Source of the DNA: Paraburkholderia phytofirmans OLGA172
GTDB taxonomy: Bacteria; Pseudomonadota; Gammaproteobacteria; Burkholderiales; Burkholderiaceae
Assembly (NCBI RefSeq): GCF_001634365.1
Contig: NZ_CP014579.1
Location: forward strand, 1,674,001-1,738,000
DNA length: 64,000 nt
Reading direction: 5' to 3'
Shown here one piece after another: positions 9,029 through 16,020 of this stretch. Positions within the stretch are counted from its first letter, which is position 1. Each line of letters opens with the position of its first letter. The position numbers were made by a program, and so were the translations under genes. Under the pieces are notes generated by a model. It worked only from the letters and a program-made list of their open reading frames with translations. It searched no databases and was not told the origin of the DNA.

Positions 9029-9042
9029 ACAACATTTGTTGT
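9029..9042. promoter_or_regulatory. palindromic operator candidate upstream of the aminotransferase
   Basis: ACAACA-TT-TGTTGT is a perfect inverted repeat with a 2-nt centre, 218 bp upstream of the aminotransferase start. A near copy lies just upstream of the RpiR-family gene (10005-10018), which makes it a good candidate binding site for that regulator. Confidence 0.55.
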
Positions 9043-9117
9043 CAAACGGTACGAGAACGAAGCAAACGGAGCGACTATGCTCCGCCGCGGATGCCTGCCT
9101 CGCTCAGAGCGCGAACA

Positions 9118-9972
9118 TCAAGGCACGTACGCGCCCTTGTCATGCAGCGATTGCTCGGCAATGCCGAGCTGTTCGACGGCGCCCGCCCCTTCCAGCGCGA
9201 GCAGATGCGCGACCAGCGATTCGGCGATCGCCGTGGCAGCCACCAGCGAAGGAAAGAACGACGGGCTTTCGTGCGAAAAAATCAGCACCTTATCGGCGTT
9301 CAACGCGATCGGCGAGACCGCGCTGTCCGTGATCGCGATCAGCTTGCTGCCCTTTTCCAGCGCGGCTTCGGCCACGCGTGCCGCTTCGACTGAATACGGC
9401 GCGAAACTGATGACGATGGTGGCGCTGTCACGCTCGAGCGTGCGCAACTGCATCTCGAGCGTGCCGGCTTCGCCGTTGAGCAGCGACACCGACGGGCGGA
9501 ACAGCCGGTAGCCGTAGACAAGGCCGAACGCCACTGCATAACAGGAGCGAAAACCCGCGACATGCACATGCGGCGCGCGCCGCAACAGACGCGCCGTTTC
9601 CACGATCACGCGGCCGTTATGCGCGGCAGTGACTTCGAGATTGTGTTGTTGCGCGACCAGCAGGTCGTGGGCCAGCGCGTCTTTCGATTTGACGAGAGAG
9701 CGGGCGCGGCTCGCGAGCGGCTCGGGCCGCGTGCGCACGCGCGCGACGAACAGGTTGCGCAATTCGTTCCAGCCAGGGAAACCCAATTGCTGCGACAGGC
9801 GTACCAGCGAGGCCGGTTGCACCTGCGCCCGCTCGGCCACTTTGCGCATTGACGAGACCGCGACTTCGTCGGGATGATCGAGCAGGAACCCGGCTCCCAT
9901 CTGGAACTGCGGACTCAGTTCGGAAAAGCGCGCCCGGATCAGGGCGGCGAGTTGGTCAAAACTGTCGGGCAT
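9118..9972 (-). CDS. MurR/RpiR-family transcriptional regulator (HTH + SIS domain)
   Basis: This 284-residue regulator has an N-terminal RpiR helix-turn-helix (about residues 1-75; VAVSSMRKVAERAQVQPASLVRLSQQLGF is the recognition region). A SIS sugar-phosphate-type sensor domain follows (about 110-250; VHVAGFRSCYAVAFG, then TIVISFAPYSVEAARVAEAA). The ATG at 9972 is chosen; a TTG at 10011 would add 13 residues, but its codon overlaps the palindrome at 10005-10018. It is encoded behind the aminotransferase promoter on the same strand, and shared palindromes suggest it controls that operon and itself. Effector unknown; RpiR proteins in Burkholderia also control non-sugar catabolism. Confidence 0.85.
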   Translation of the reverse strand: MPDSFDQLAALIRARFSELSPQFQMGAGFLLDHPDEVAVSSMRKVAERAQVQPASLVRLSQQLGFPGWNELRNLFVARVRTRPEPLASRARSLVKSKDALAHDLLVAQQHNLEVTAAHNGRVIVETARLLRRAPHVHVAGFRSCYAVAFGLVYGYRLFRPSVSLLNGEAGTLEMQLRTLERDSATIVISFAPYSVEAARVAEAALEKGSKLIAITDSAVSPIALNADKVLIFSHESPSFFPSLVAATAIAESLVAHLLALEGAGAVEQLGIAEQSLHDKGAYVP

Positions 9973-10004
9973 GCGATGGTCCGGGTGTGCGGCCGATAAG
10001 GATG

Positions 10005-10018
10005 ACAACAAATGTTAC
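10005..10018. promoter_or_regulatory. imperfect palindrome upstream of the RpiR gene
   Basis: ACAACA-AA-TGTTAC matches the 9029-9042 palindrome at 10 of the 12 arm positions. It sits about 33 bp upstream of the regulator's ATG, where an autoregulatory site would be expected. Confidence 0.5.
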
Positions 10019-10171
10019 CACCCGGTGCATCGCATCCAACAGAACTTCCAGCGTGTTGGTGGCTTGCAAACGACTTCTGGCCTGCCGCAAACATTGTTGT
10101 CCCAGACAGTTAGCCTCGCATCAAGGCTTCGGCCTCGCTAGCGACTGGTCGACCATCGCATTGACCGACGC

Positions 10172-10327
10172 TCAACCGTTGAATTGTTGTGGAGCTTTCC
10201 GCATGAAATGTGAACGACCGCGACGTATCCGACCGGTATGGAAAGAACCTTTCCATCTGGGATTTCCGTCGATGGACTCCGCATTCACCTCGATGGTGAA
10301 GTCTTGGTATCGGTACAACCTATGCAT
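10172..10327 (-). CDS. small hypothetical protein
   Basis: A 51-residue frame starting MHRLYRYQDFTIEVNAESID. The start at 10327 is supported by an AGGGGA box 8 bases upstream. The N-terminal YRYxDFxIEV is reminiscent of short uncharacterised Burkholderia proteins of about 80-90 residues, so this may be a 3'-shortened copy. No function can be given. Confidence 0.35.
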   Translation of the reverse strand: MHRLYRYQDFTIEVNAESIDGNPRWKGSFHTGRIRRGRSHFMRKAPQQFNG

Positions 10328-10388
10328 CTCGCAAGTCCCCTGCGTCGCGCCTTCGTGAAAGGTCATCGGCCGGGTCTCTCTTTCAAAT

Positions 10389-10418
10389 GCTCTAGCGCCT
10401 TGTCGTGGGCGCTAGAGC
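10389..10418 (-). terminator. strong hairpin downstream of phaB
   Basis: GCTCTAGCGCC (10389-10399) pairs perfectly with GGCGCTAGAGC (10408-10418) across an 8-nt loop, 42 bp beyond the phaB stop. The 11-bp stem is strong, but the minus-strand RNA continues ATTTGAAAG without a U tract, so it may end or protect the transcript rather than act as a classic terminator. Confidence 0.55.
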
Positions 10419-10460
10419 CATGACCTTTAGGGCCGTGCCCTTCTCGCCCCGGGCCGATTC

Positions 10461-11201
10461 TTAACCCATGTGCAGGCCACCGTTGAGCGAGAAATCCGCC
10501 CCAGTAGCGAAGCCCGCTTCGTCACTCGCAAGCCACGAGACAATCGAGGCAATCTCCGACGCCTCGCCTAGCCGACGCACAGGAATGCTCTGGACGATTG
10601 CATCCAGTACTTCGGGACGTACGGCACGAACCATATCGGTTCCGACGTACCCGGGTGAAACCGTATTCACCGTGATGCCCTTTGTCGCCACTTCCTGAGC
10701 AAGCGACATCGTGAAACCGTGGATGCCCGCCTTGGCAGTCGAGTAGTTGGTTTGACCGAACTGCCCTTTCTGTCCGTTCACCGACGAGATGTTGATGATT
10801 CGGCCCCACTCCTTGCTAACCATCCCCTCGATGACCTGTTTGGTCACGTTGAACAGGCTCGTCAGGTTCGTATCAATGACAGCGTTCCAGTTCTCCCGCG
10901 ACATCTTGCGAAACACGCCGTCCCGCGTGATGCCGGCATTGTTCACCAGCACGTCAATCTCACCGACCTCTTTCTTCACCTTCGCGAAAGCGGCCTCTGT
11001 CGATTCCCAGTCCCCGACATTACCCTCCGAGGCAGTGAAGGAGAATCCAAGCTCGGCCTGCTCGGCTAACCATCGTTCCCGTCGCGACGAGTTGGGCCCG
11101 CATCCGGCCACGACCGTGAGTCCATCCTTATAGAGACGCTGACATATCAGCGTTCCAATACCACCCATGCCGCCAGTCACGTACGCAATTCGCTTTGCCA
11201 T
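10461..11201 (-). CDS. phaB: acetoacetyl-CoA reductase (PHB synthesis)
   Basis: A 246-residue SDR that reduces acetoacetyl-CoA to (R)-3-hydroxybutyryl-CoA with NADPH for polyhydroxybutyrate synthesis. Features are the TGGMGGIG nucleotide motif (9-16), NNAG at 87-90, the catalytic set S140 (INISSVNG), Y153 and K157 (NYSTAK), and the characteristic C-terminus SLNGGLHMG. Length and sequence fit PhaB better than FabG. phaC and phaA are not nearby, so this is an extra or dispersed copy. A phasin gene lies 3 kb away, on the other side of an insertion sequence. Confidence 0.92.
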   Translation of the reverse strand: MAKRIAYVTGGMGGIGTLICQRLYKDGLTVVAGCGPNSSRRERWLAEQAELGFSFTASEGNVGDWESTEAAFAKVKKEVGEIDVLVNNAGITRDGVFRKMSRENWNAVIDTNLTSLFNVTKQVIEGMVSKEWGRIINISSVNGQKGQFGQTNYSTAKAGIHGFTMSLAQEVATKGITVNTVSPGYVGTDMVRAVRPEVLDAIVQSIPVRRLGEASEIASIVSWLASDEAGFATGADFSLNGGLHMG

Positions 11202-11652
11202 CTTCTGCTCTCAATTTCCGTAACGGTTAGTGAACTAAATTCTTGCAAGTGAAGCCGCAAAATATTTCCGCCGTAGCGAGTCCCGCTCACGAATATCGAT
11301 CCATCTCATTCGACTGATTGGCCGGGGTCGTTGTGTTGCACCATTCTTTCACGGTGAGAGCGATTTGTCCTGTGAAAAAAAAGCGTGGCCGCATTCCCAC
11401 CCCATTCTCGGGTTCATTACCTCGGTATAGCCAACGCATTTCCACAAGCAGTCCTCTGCGTTGCCCATTAAGTGCCAACCCACTTGGGGCAACACGTCGA
11501 CGGCATCCCCGTTGGTCTAACGCGATGGCCGCTCAAAGCGACGGCTCCCCTGGCGCGCTGGTCGATTTTTATTCACGCAGCTTCCGTCATTTAACGTGCG
11601 TTAACTTTCCGCATCTGGACTCACTGGGGGACGCGATTCTCAAGAAGGCGGC
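11202..11652. other. 451-bp intergenic region upstream of phaB
   Basis: No convincing gene. It should contain the phaB promoter on the minus strand. Open frames here (for example 11318-11656 plus) have poor composition and no ribosome site. Confidence 0.45.
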
Positions 11653-11925
11653 CTAGGCGACCTGGGGTTGCCCCGTGCAAAGCCAGTGCACATCGAGATT
11701 GAGGATAGCGGCGAGACGCGTACAAGCGTTTAGCGGCGGAACCGTGATTCCGCGCAGCCAATACTGCACGTCGTCTTCACTCACGCCTAACCACTTCGCG
11801 GCCTGGGCCGAGCTGACGCCGGCCCGTTTAAATGCTCTGTCAAGGCGTGCGGCGAGAGCGTGCCTGAGGCGGTTGTCCCCGACGCTACGTTCGAGGTGGT
11901 CGATATTTTCGGTACTCCGGTTCAT
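11653..11925 (-). CDS. XRE-type helix-turn-helix DNA-binding protein
   Basis: A 90-residue protein with one HTH: residues 25-80 read LARLDRAFKRAGVSSAQAAKWLGVSEDDVQYWLRG followed by PPLNACTRLAAILNLDVHWLCTG. The last part is the typical XRE end (AxxLxVxxxWLxxG). There is no second domain. Such one-domain regulators are common in phage and mobile regions, and this one lies 230 bp from an insertion sequence. Target unknown. Confidence 0.75.
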   Translation of the reverse strand: MNRSTENIDHLERSVGDNRLRHALAARLDRAFKRAGVSSAQAAKWLGVSEDDVQYWLRGITVPPLNACTRLAAILNLDVHWLCTGQPQVA

Positions 11926-12148
11926 CTTGTTTGATGTCTCTCAGCTTATATTTTTATACAATTCAGCGCCAACTCACTCGTGGCATCGCATGAGGCTACA
12001 CGTTCGTCATTACAGCTTCGTGACGCCATGTTGTGTCTCTCGTAACCCTGCAAGAGCACGACGCAGCAGGTACGTTGACCACCTCACTATTCCTCGGCCT
12101 GCACATTGGTGTCAAACGAAAAATAATTCGTAGGAAATCGCTGCACCA

Positions 12149-12157
12149 CCTTAAGCC
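12149..12157. repeat. left 9-bp target-site duplication of the IS element
   Basis: CCTTAAGCC directly precedes the left inverted repeat and is repeated exactly at 13621-13629 on the other side of the element. Confidence 0.9.
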
Positions 12158-13620
12158 CATTTCCTTATACACAAATCGACGTGCCTGGAATCGATGCTGG
12201 ATAGCAAATCAGCCAGGAGGGGGTTGTTAACAATGCGGATTTCGCGTTTACTCTCGGATTTTCGGCATGAAGACTCGAGACGACGCGGGAGCATGGGTGG
12301 ACGAGGAATTTGAGACGCTGGATTTGGGTGATCCACGGCGAGACCGGCGCGCGAAGGAGCTGGTCAAGCGGTTCGCCAGCCGGCCCACGGCCAGCATTCC
12401 GGGCGCGTGCGAAGGCTGGGCCGAGACGATGGCGGCATATCGTTTTCTGGGCAATGAGCGCATCGACTGGCGCGACATGATGCAGCCGCATTGGGACCGT
12501 ACCACGACGCGCATGGGGCAGTTGCCGGTGGTGCTTTGCATTGCCGATACGACAGAGCTGAACTTTAACGGTCAGGACATTGAAGGGGCCGGCCCGCTCA
12601 GTTATGAAGCACAGGTGGGCATGTATCTTCACGCGACCTATGCGGTGACACCGGATCGGGAGCCGCTGGGTGTGATGAACGCATGGATGTGGGCGCGCGA
12701 ACCACGCGATGCAAACGGCAGGCGTGGCGGTGTCAGGGAAAGTGTGCGGTGGGTCGAAAGCTATGAGATCGTGGCCGAACAGGCACGGGCCCTGCCTGAC
12801 ACGCGACTGGTGTATGTGGCCGATCGTGAAGGCGACATCGCCGCGCTCATGCAGCGTGCGCAGGAACTGGGTGAACCGGCGGACTGGCTGATGCGCTCGC
12901 AGCACAATCGCGCCCTGAAGGGCGAAGCGAATTTGTGGGAGACGGTGCACGCCAGTGAGGTGGTCGGCCACATCAGCTTCGTGCTGCCCGGGCGCAGCGG
13001 CCAGAAGGCGCGTGAAGTGAGGCAGGAACTGCGTAGCCAGCGCATCACGCTGCCCGGGCGTGCCGGTGTCACGCTCACCTGCCTCGAGGCGTATGAAGTG
13101 GATGCGCCAGCGGGTGTGAAGCCCGTCATCTGGCGTCTTGTGACCAACCGCGAAGCGGGCGATGCGCATGCGCTCATCGAACTCGTTGACTGGTACCGCG
13201 CGAGGTGGGAAATAGAAATGTTCTTCAACGTCCTGAAGAACGCCTGCCGGGTTGAAGCGCTGCAACTCTCACAGATGGAGCGCGTGGAGAAGGCGCTCGC
13301 GCTGTACATGGTCGTATCGTGGCGTATCGCACGGCTCATGCGTGTCGGCAGAACCTGTCCGGAGCTGGACGCGTCGTTGTTCTTCGCGGCTGACGAGATA
13401 CACGGCGCTCACGTGCTCTGTAAGAAGGCGCGTCCGAAAAAACCACCGACGCTCAGCCAGGTGATACGGATGATCGCGTCACTGGGAGGATTCCTCGGGC
13501 GCAAGAGCGACGGCGAACCGGGCGCGAAGACGCTGTGGATTGGCATGCAGCGAGTCATGGATGCTGTGATCACCATTCAGATCTTGCGCGACGGTTACGA
13601 CACTTCTGTATAACGAAATG
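12158..13620 (+). mobile_element. complete IS4-family (IS50-like) insertion sequence, 1,463 bp
   Basis: The ends are defined by 19-bp imperfect inverted repeats: left CATTTCCTTATACACAAAT (12158-12176) and right, read inward, CATTTCGTTATACAGAAGT (13602-13620), 16 of 19 identical. A perfect 9-bp target duplication CCTTAAGCC lies outside (12149-12157, 13621-13629). The TTATACA core resembles the CTTATACACA of Tn5/IS50 ends. The single intact transposase gene fills the element. Perfect duplications and an open frame suggest a recent, possibly still mobile, insertion; no gene appears to be interrupted. Confidence 0.93.
12267..13613 (+). CDS. IS4-family DDE transposase (Tn5/IS50 type)
   Basis: A 448-residue transposase that cuts and pastes its element by a DDE mechanism. 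The triad is visible: D94 (IADTTELNF), D186 (VADREGD), and E317 in the IS4 signature Y310-R313-E317-K324 (WYRARWEIEMFFNVLKN). The N-terminal segment (EEFETLDLGDPRRDRRAKEL) is the Tn5-type end-binding domain. The 109 bp between the left end and the start hold the promoter. The stop lies 7 bp before the right end. The frame is undamaged. Confidence 0.93.
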   Translation: MKTRDDAGAWVDEEFETLDLGDPRRDRRAKELVKRFASRPTASIPGACEGWAETMAAYRFLGNERIDWRDMMQPHWDRTTTRMGQLPVVLCIADTTELNFNGQDIEGAGPLSYEAQVGMYLHATYAVTPDREPLGVMNAWMWAREPRDANGRRGGVRESVRWVESYEIVAEQARALPDTRLVYVADREGDIAALMQRAQELGEPADWLMRSQHNRALKGEANLWETVHASEVVGHISFVLPGRSGQKAREVRQELRSQRITLPGRAGVTLTCLEAYEVDAPAGVKPVIWRLVTNREAGDAHALIELVDWYRARWEIEMFFNVLKNACRVEALQLSQMERVEKALALYMVVSWRIARLMRVGRTCPELDASLFFAADEIHGAHVLCKKARPKKPPTLSQVIRMIASLGGFLGRKSDGEPGAKTLWIGMQRVMDAVITIQILRDGYDTSV

Positions 13621-13629
13621 CCTTAAGCC
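13621..13629. repeat. right 9-bp target-site duplication of the IS element
   Basis: CCTTAAGCC, an exact copy of 12149-12157, immediately outside the right inverted repeat. Confidence 0.9.
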
Positions 13630-14156
13630 CCGTGCCTCCGTTTTATCGCCGGCAACTGTGCTCGAACGTATGGCCGATTTGAAACCGTCAGTACCTCGCA
13701 GGACGATTGAAAGAGCCTGCTCGGATTTCTCGGAATGGATTGTGCCAAAAGGGCGTGGTCGAAGGCGCTTCGCGCACGGAACGGTCTCGTTTGCAAGCTG
13801 TGACCGCGGCGCAGGACGGTTCATCATAGTTTCTGTATCGACGCGCGAGCAGCTTGCAACGCGCGCGGGCGTTCGACCGGCGAGTTGGCGGTGGCGTTCC
13901 AGCTGGCGAACTCGAGTTGGTGCACCAGCGGCAACGACTTGGCGCCTCGAATTCCGTCGCGCGGCAAAACGGTTTCGGCAGCCTGGCCGCCGCTTTTTTG
14001 CGGCGCCGCACAAGCCGAATCAAAACGTTTCGGCCGGATGCCAGACACGGCCCACTCTCACCAGGGTTTCTCCCTAAATAGCCCTTGCGCTTCAATGCCA
14101 CCAAGGCATTCGGCGCCGCAGGCGCACGCCGCGCATCGTCAGCAGCCGATAAACGA
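13630..14156. other. intergenic region between the IS and the phasin promoter
   Basis: About 530 bp with no recognised gene. A 74-codon GTG-started minus-strand frame (13824-14048, ending RPRALQAARASIQKL) has protein-like composition and may be the tail of a lost gene; it was not identified. Confidence 0.4.
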
Positions 14157-14184
14157 TTGACATCCGCGTGCGCAACCTTAGAAT
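14157..14184 (+). promoter_or_regulatory. sigma70-type promoter of the phasin gene
   Basis: A consensus -35 TTGACA (14157-14162) is followed by a 16-nt spacer and TAGAAT (14179-14184). Transcription would begin about 14191, leaving a leader of about 100 nt before the phasin ATG. Confidence 0.7.
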
Positions 14185-14290
14185 CGATTCTGCTGCACCG
14201 CACCAACGCTTCCTAACCTGTGGCTCGTCATCCGTGATTCCCTTCGTCGGTCTCCCGGACATTCGCCACTTCATCCCTAAGGAGTTAGTA

Positions 14291-14866
14291 ATGAGCAGTC
14301 CTGTGCCCGAACAACTGATAGCCGCGCATAAAGCCGCCCTTGAGGCAACCTTTGGTGTCCTGACCAAAGGTTTCGAAGGCATTGAGAAGCTGGCTGAGCT
14401 GAACCTGCAAGCGGTCAAATCGACCGTTGCCAAAAATCAGGACATCATCGCCAAGGCGTTTTCGGCCAAAGACCCACAGGAGCTATACGCGCTGCAGACG
14501 CGTGAGGTACAACCCGCCACAGAAAAAGCGCAGTCGTACTGGCGACACGTCTACGAAATCATATCCGGTACCCAAGCCGAAATCGCCGCGATCGCTGAAG
14601 CTCAGTTCAAGCAGCACCAGCACAATGCACAAGCGTTATTCGACGGTCTCTCGAAGGACACCCCGGCAGGATTCGAGACCGCCTTGTCGGCATTGAAGGC
14701 ATTCATCAAGACAACTAACGAGGCCTCCAGCGTGACATACGAAACGGCCAAAAAAGCGACGAAGCAAGCAGTAGCGATTGCCGAAAGCAATGTTAGCGCT
14801 GCGTCTTCCGCCTCGGCCAGGCGGACCGGACAGGTCGTTGTAGCAGTGGACGCCGTGGAGAAGTAG
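14291..14866 (+). CDS. phaP: phasin-family protein (PHB granule surface)
   Basis: A 191-residue, almost wholly helical phasin that coats polyhydroxybutyrate granules. The phasin_2 core is visible from residue 4 (PEQLIAAHKAALEATFGVLTKGFEGIEKLAELNLQAVK) through QELYALQTREVQPATEKAQSYWRHVYEI, ending in an Ala/Ser-rich tail. The ATG at 14291 is preceded by AAGGAGTTAGTA, an excellent ribosome site. It is the nearest gene to the phaB side of the PHB block and has a near-consensus promoter, in keeping with high expression. Confidence 0.93.
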   Translation: MSSPVPEQLIAAHKAALEATFGVLTKGFEGIEKLAELNLQAVKSTVAKNQDIIAKAFSAKDPQELYALQTREVQPATEKAQSYWRHVYEIISGTQAEIAAIAEAQFKQHQHNAQALFDGLSKDTPAGFETALSALKAFIKTTNEASSVTYETAKKATKQAVAIAESNVSAASSASARRTGQVVVAVDAVEK

Positions 14867-14973
14867 TAGCGTTTTCGATGTCGGCCACCGACGTCAAGTT
14901 CTTCAAGCAAGCCCCCTGCTTCTTCAAGCACTCCCTGCCAGCTTTTTTCAGCGGGTGGACTTTCGGAGTCCGG

Positions 14974-14999
14974 CGGCGTCCAGTATGCCCCGGACGCCG
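14974..14999 (+). terminator. hairpin downstream of phasin gene
   Basis: CGGCGTCC (14974-14981) and GGACGCCG (14992-14999) form a perfect 8-bp stem with a 10-nt loop, about 110 bp after the phasin stop. No T tract, so the terminator role is tentative. Confidence 0.4.
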
Positions 15000-15170
15000 T
15001 CATGGGGCTGCGTCCCGAACTAGAAATTAGCAGGCAAAGTCGCCCATGTCGCCACCGCTGCTTCGTTCGATTGTGTGCAGTATCAATCACGCGAAGTGGC
15101 CGGCCCCTTGTGGCCGAAGTTGCGTCGTGGCGATTGCGACAGGGCGCGGCCGAACCAACGGGAACGAGCG

Positions 15171-15380
15171 ATGAATACCGCAGAAACATCCTTGCGTTCG
15201 CTGGTTGAAAAATGGCTGATGCCAACTTCGGAGACGCCCGTTCGGGTAACCCGATTCGGTCGCACAGGCTCCAGGCGGAGCCGATATGTATGCGTTGAGG
15301 CACGGCAACCGGACGGCCCGGTTGCGCTCTTTTTCTTCCGGCACGATGACGGTGCCTGGCGCGTGTTCCCGCCCGAGTGA
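15171..15380 (+). CDS. small hypothetical protein
   Basis: A 69-residue soluble, basic protein (MNTAETSLRSLVEKWL...RVFPPE). The central part YVCVEARQPDGPVALFFFRHDDGAWRVFPP looks like a small beta sheet. The start has GGGAACGAG upstream. The family was not recognised. It lies alone between the phasin gene and a still smaller frame. Confidence 0.55.
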   Translation: MNTAETSLRSLVEKWLMPTSETPVRVTRFGRTGSRRSRYVCVEARQPDGPVALFFFRHDDGAWRVFPPE

Positions 15381-15541
15381 GACCCGGAGCTAATAACTGG
15401 TCAGCTTCGATGGGATCTTGCTTCTGCGTGGGCGGGGCATAAAAGTTTGTGCCAACGGCCCACCCCGGCAAATAAGTCAGGATAAGAAACGACTCTCGGT
15501 ACTCACTTGACCGAGCACCGGCCCTTTAGCGGAGACGAAAA

Positions 15542-15712
15542 ATGCTGTTGGATGACTCTTCCTTCGCGCGACTGAGACTGCTCGCGCCGATGTTGGATGA
15601 TGTCCTAGGGTCGCGCGAAATAGATAGTCCTGAACAGGCTGCGCACCTGGAGGCACTTGGCGCACTATGCCTGCTCCTGGCGCAGGAATATCAAAATACC
15701 CACCGTGCATAA
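15542..15712 (+). CDS. 56-residue hypothetical protein
   Basis: A short frame starting ATG at 15542 after a GCGGAGACGAAA ribosome site and ending TAA. The product (MLLDDSSFARLRLL...LEALGALCLLLAQEYQNTHRA) is predicted to be two amphipathic helices. Acidic first half and leucine-rich pattern look protein-like rather than random, but there is no family assignment. Confidence 0.45.
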   Translation: MLLDDSSFARLRLLAPMLDDVLGSREIDSPEQAAHLEALGALCLLLAQEYQNTHRA

Positions 15713-15962
15713 ATCGGAGCACAGCGCGACGCAGACTGGATGCCTTCGCTTATGCAGTCCGTCTCCCGCATGTGACCCACAACGCACCGGCGTCATGCGT
15801 AATCGCCAGAGCGCTTGCATGGACGACACGCTACCGTCCACCCACTGCTGCGCGGGGCCAACATTGATTGCAATCGCTGGACAGAATTCGTTTGCAACTT
15901 CGGTTTTGTGGCGCGCGCACCGCAGGCCAGCATTGCGCAGGGCTAACGGCGCTGCGGCAGAT

Positions 15963-15986
15963 GACCCCGCTTCGTGCAGCGGGGTC
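15963..15986 (-). terminator. hairpin downstream of the acyl-CoA dehydrogenase gene
   Basis: GACCCCGC (15963-15970) pairs with GCGGGGTC (15979-15986) over an 8-nt loop, 35 bp past the end of the acyl-CoA dehydrogenase gene. It is well placed to end the whole minus-strand operon, although no U tract follows. Confidence 0.5.
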
Positions 15987-16020
15987 GCGACATCATTCCC
16001 CCGTGAAATCTCTTTGGCAA

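Noticed and set aside
11318..11656. 112-codon plus-strand frame between phaB and the XRE gene
   Set aside because: No ribosome site, poor composition, no recognisable domain; treated as intergenic.
12165..13265. Long open frame antisense to the transposase gene
   Set aside because: It lies wholly opposite an intact DDE transposase and is a typical by-product of GC-rich codon bias; the product has no family features.
13824..14048. 74-codon minus-strand frame ending in RPRALQAARASIQKL
   Set aside because: Protein-like tail, but GTG start without ribosome site and no identified family; mentioned only in the intergenic entry.
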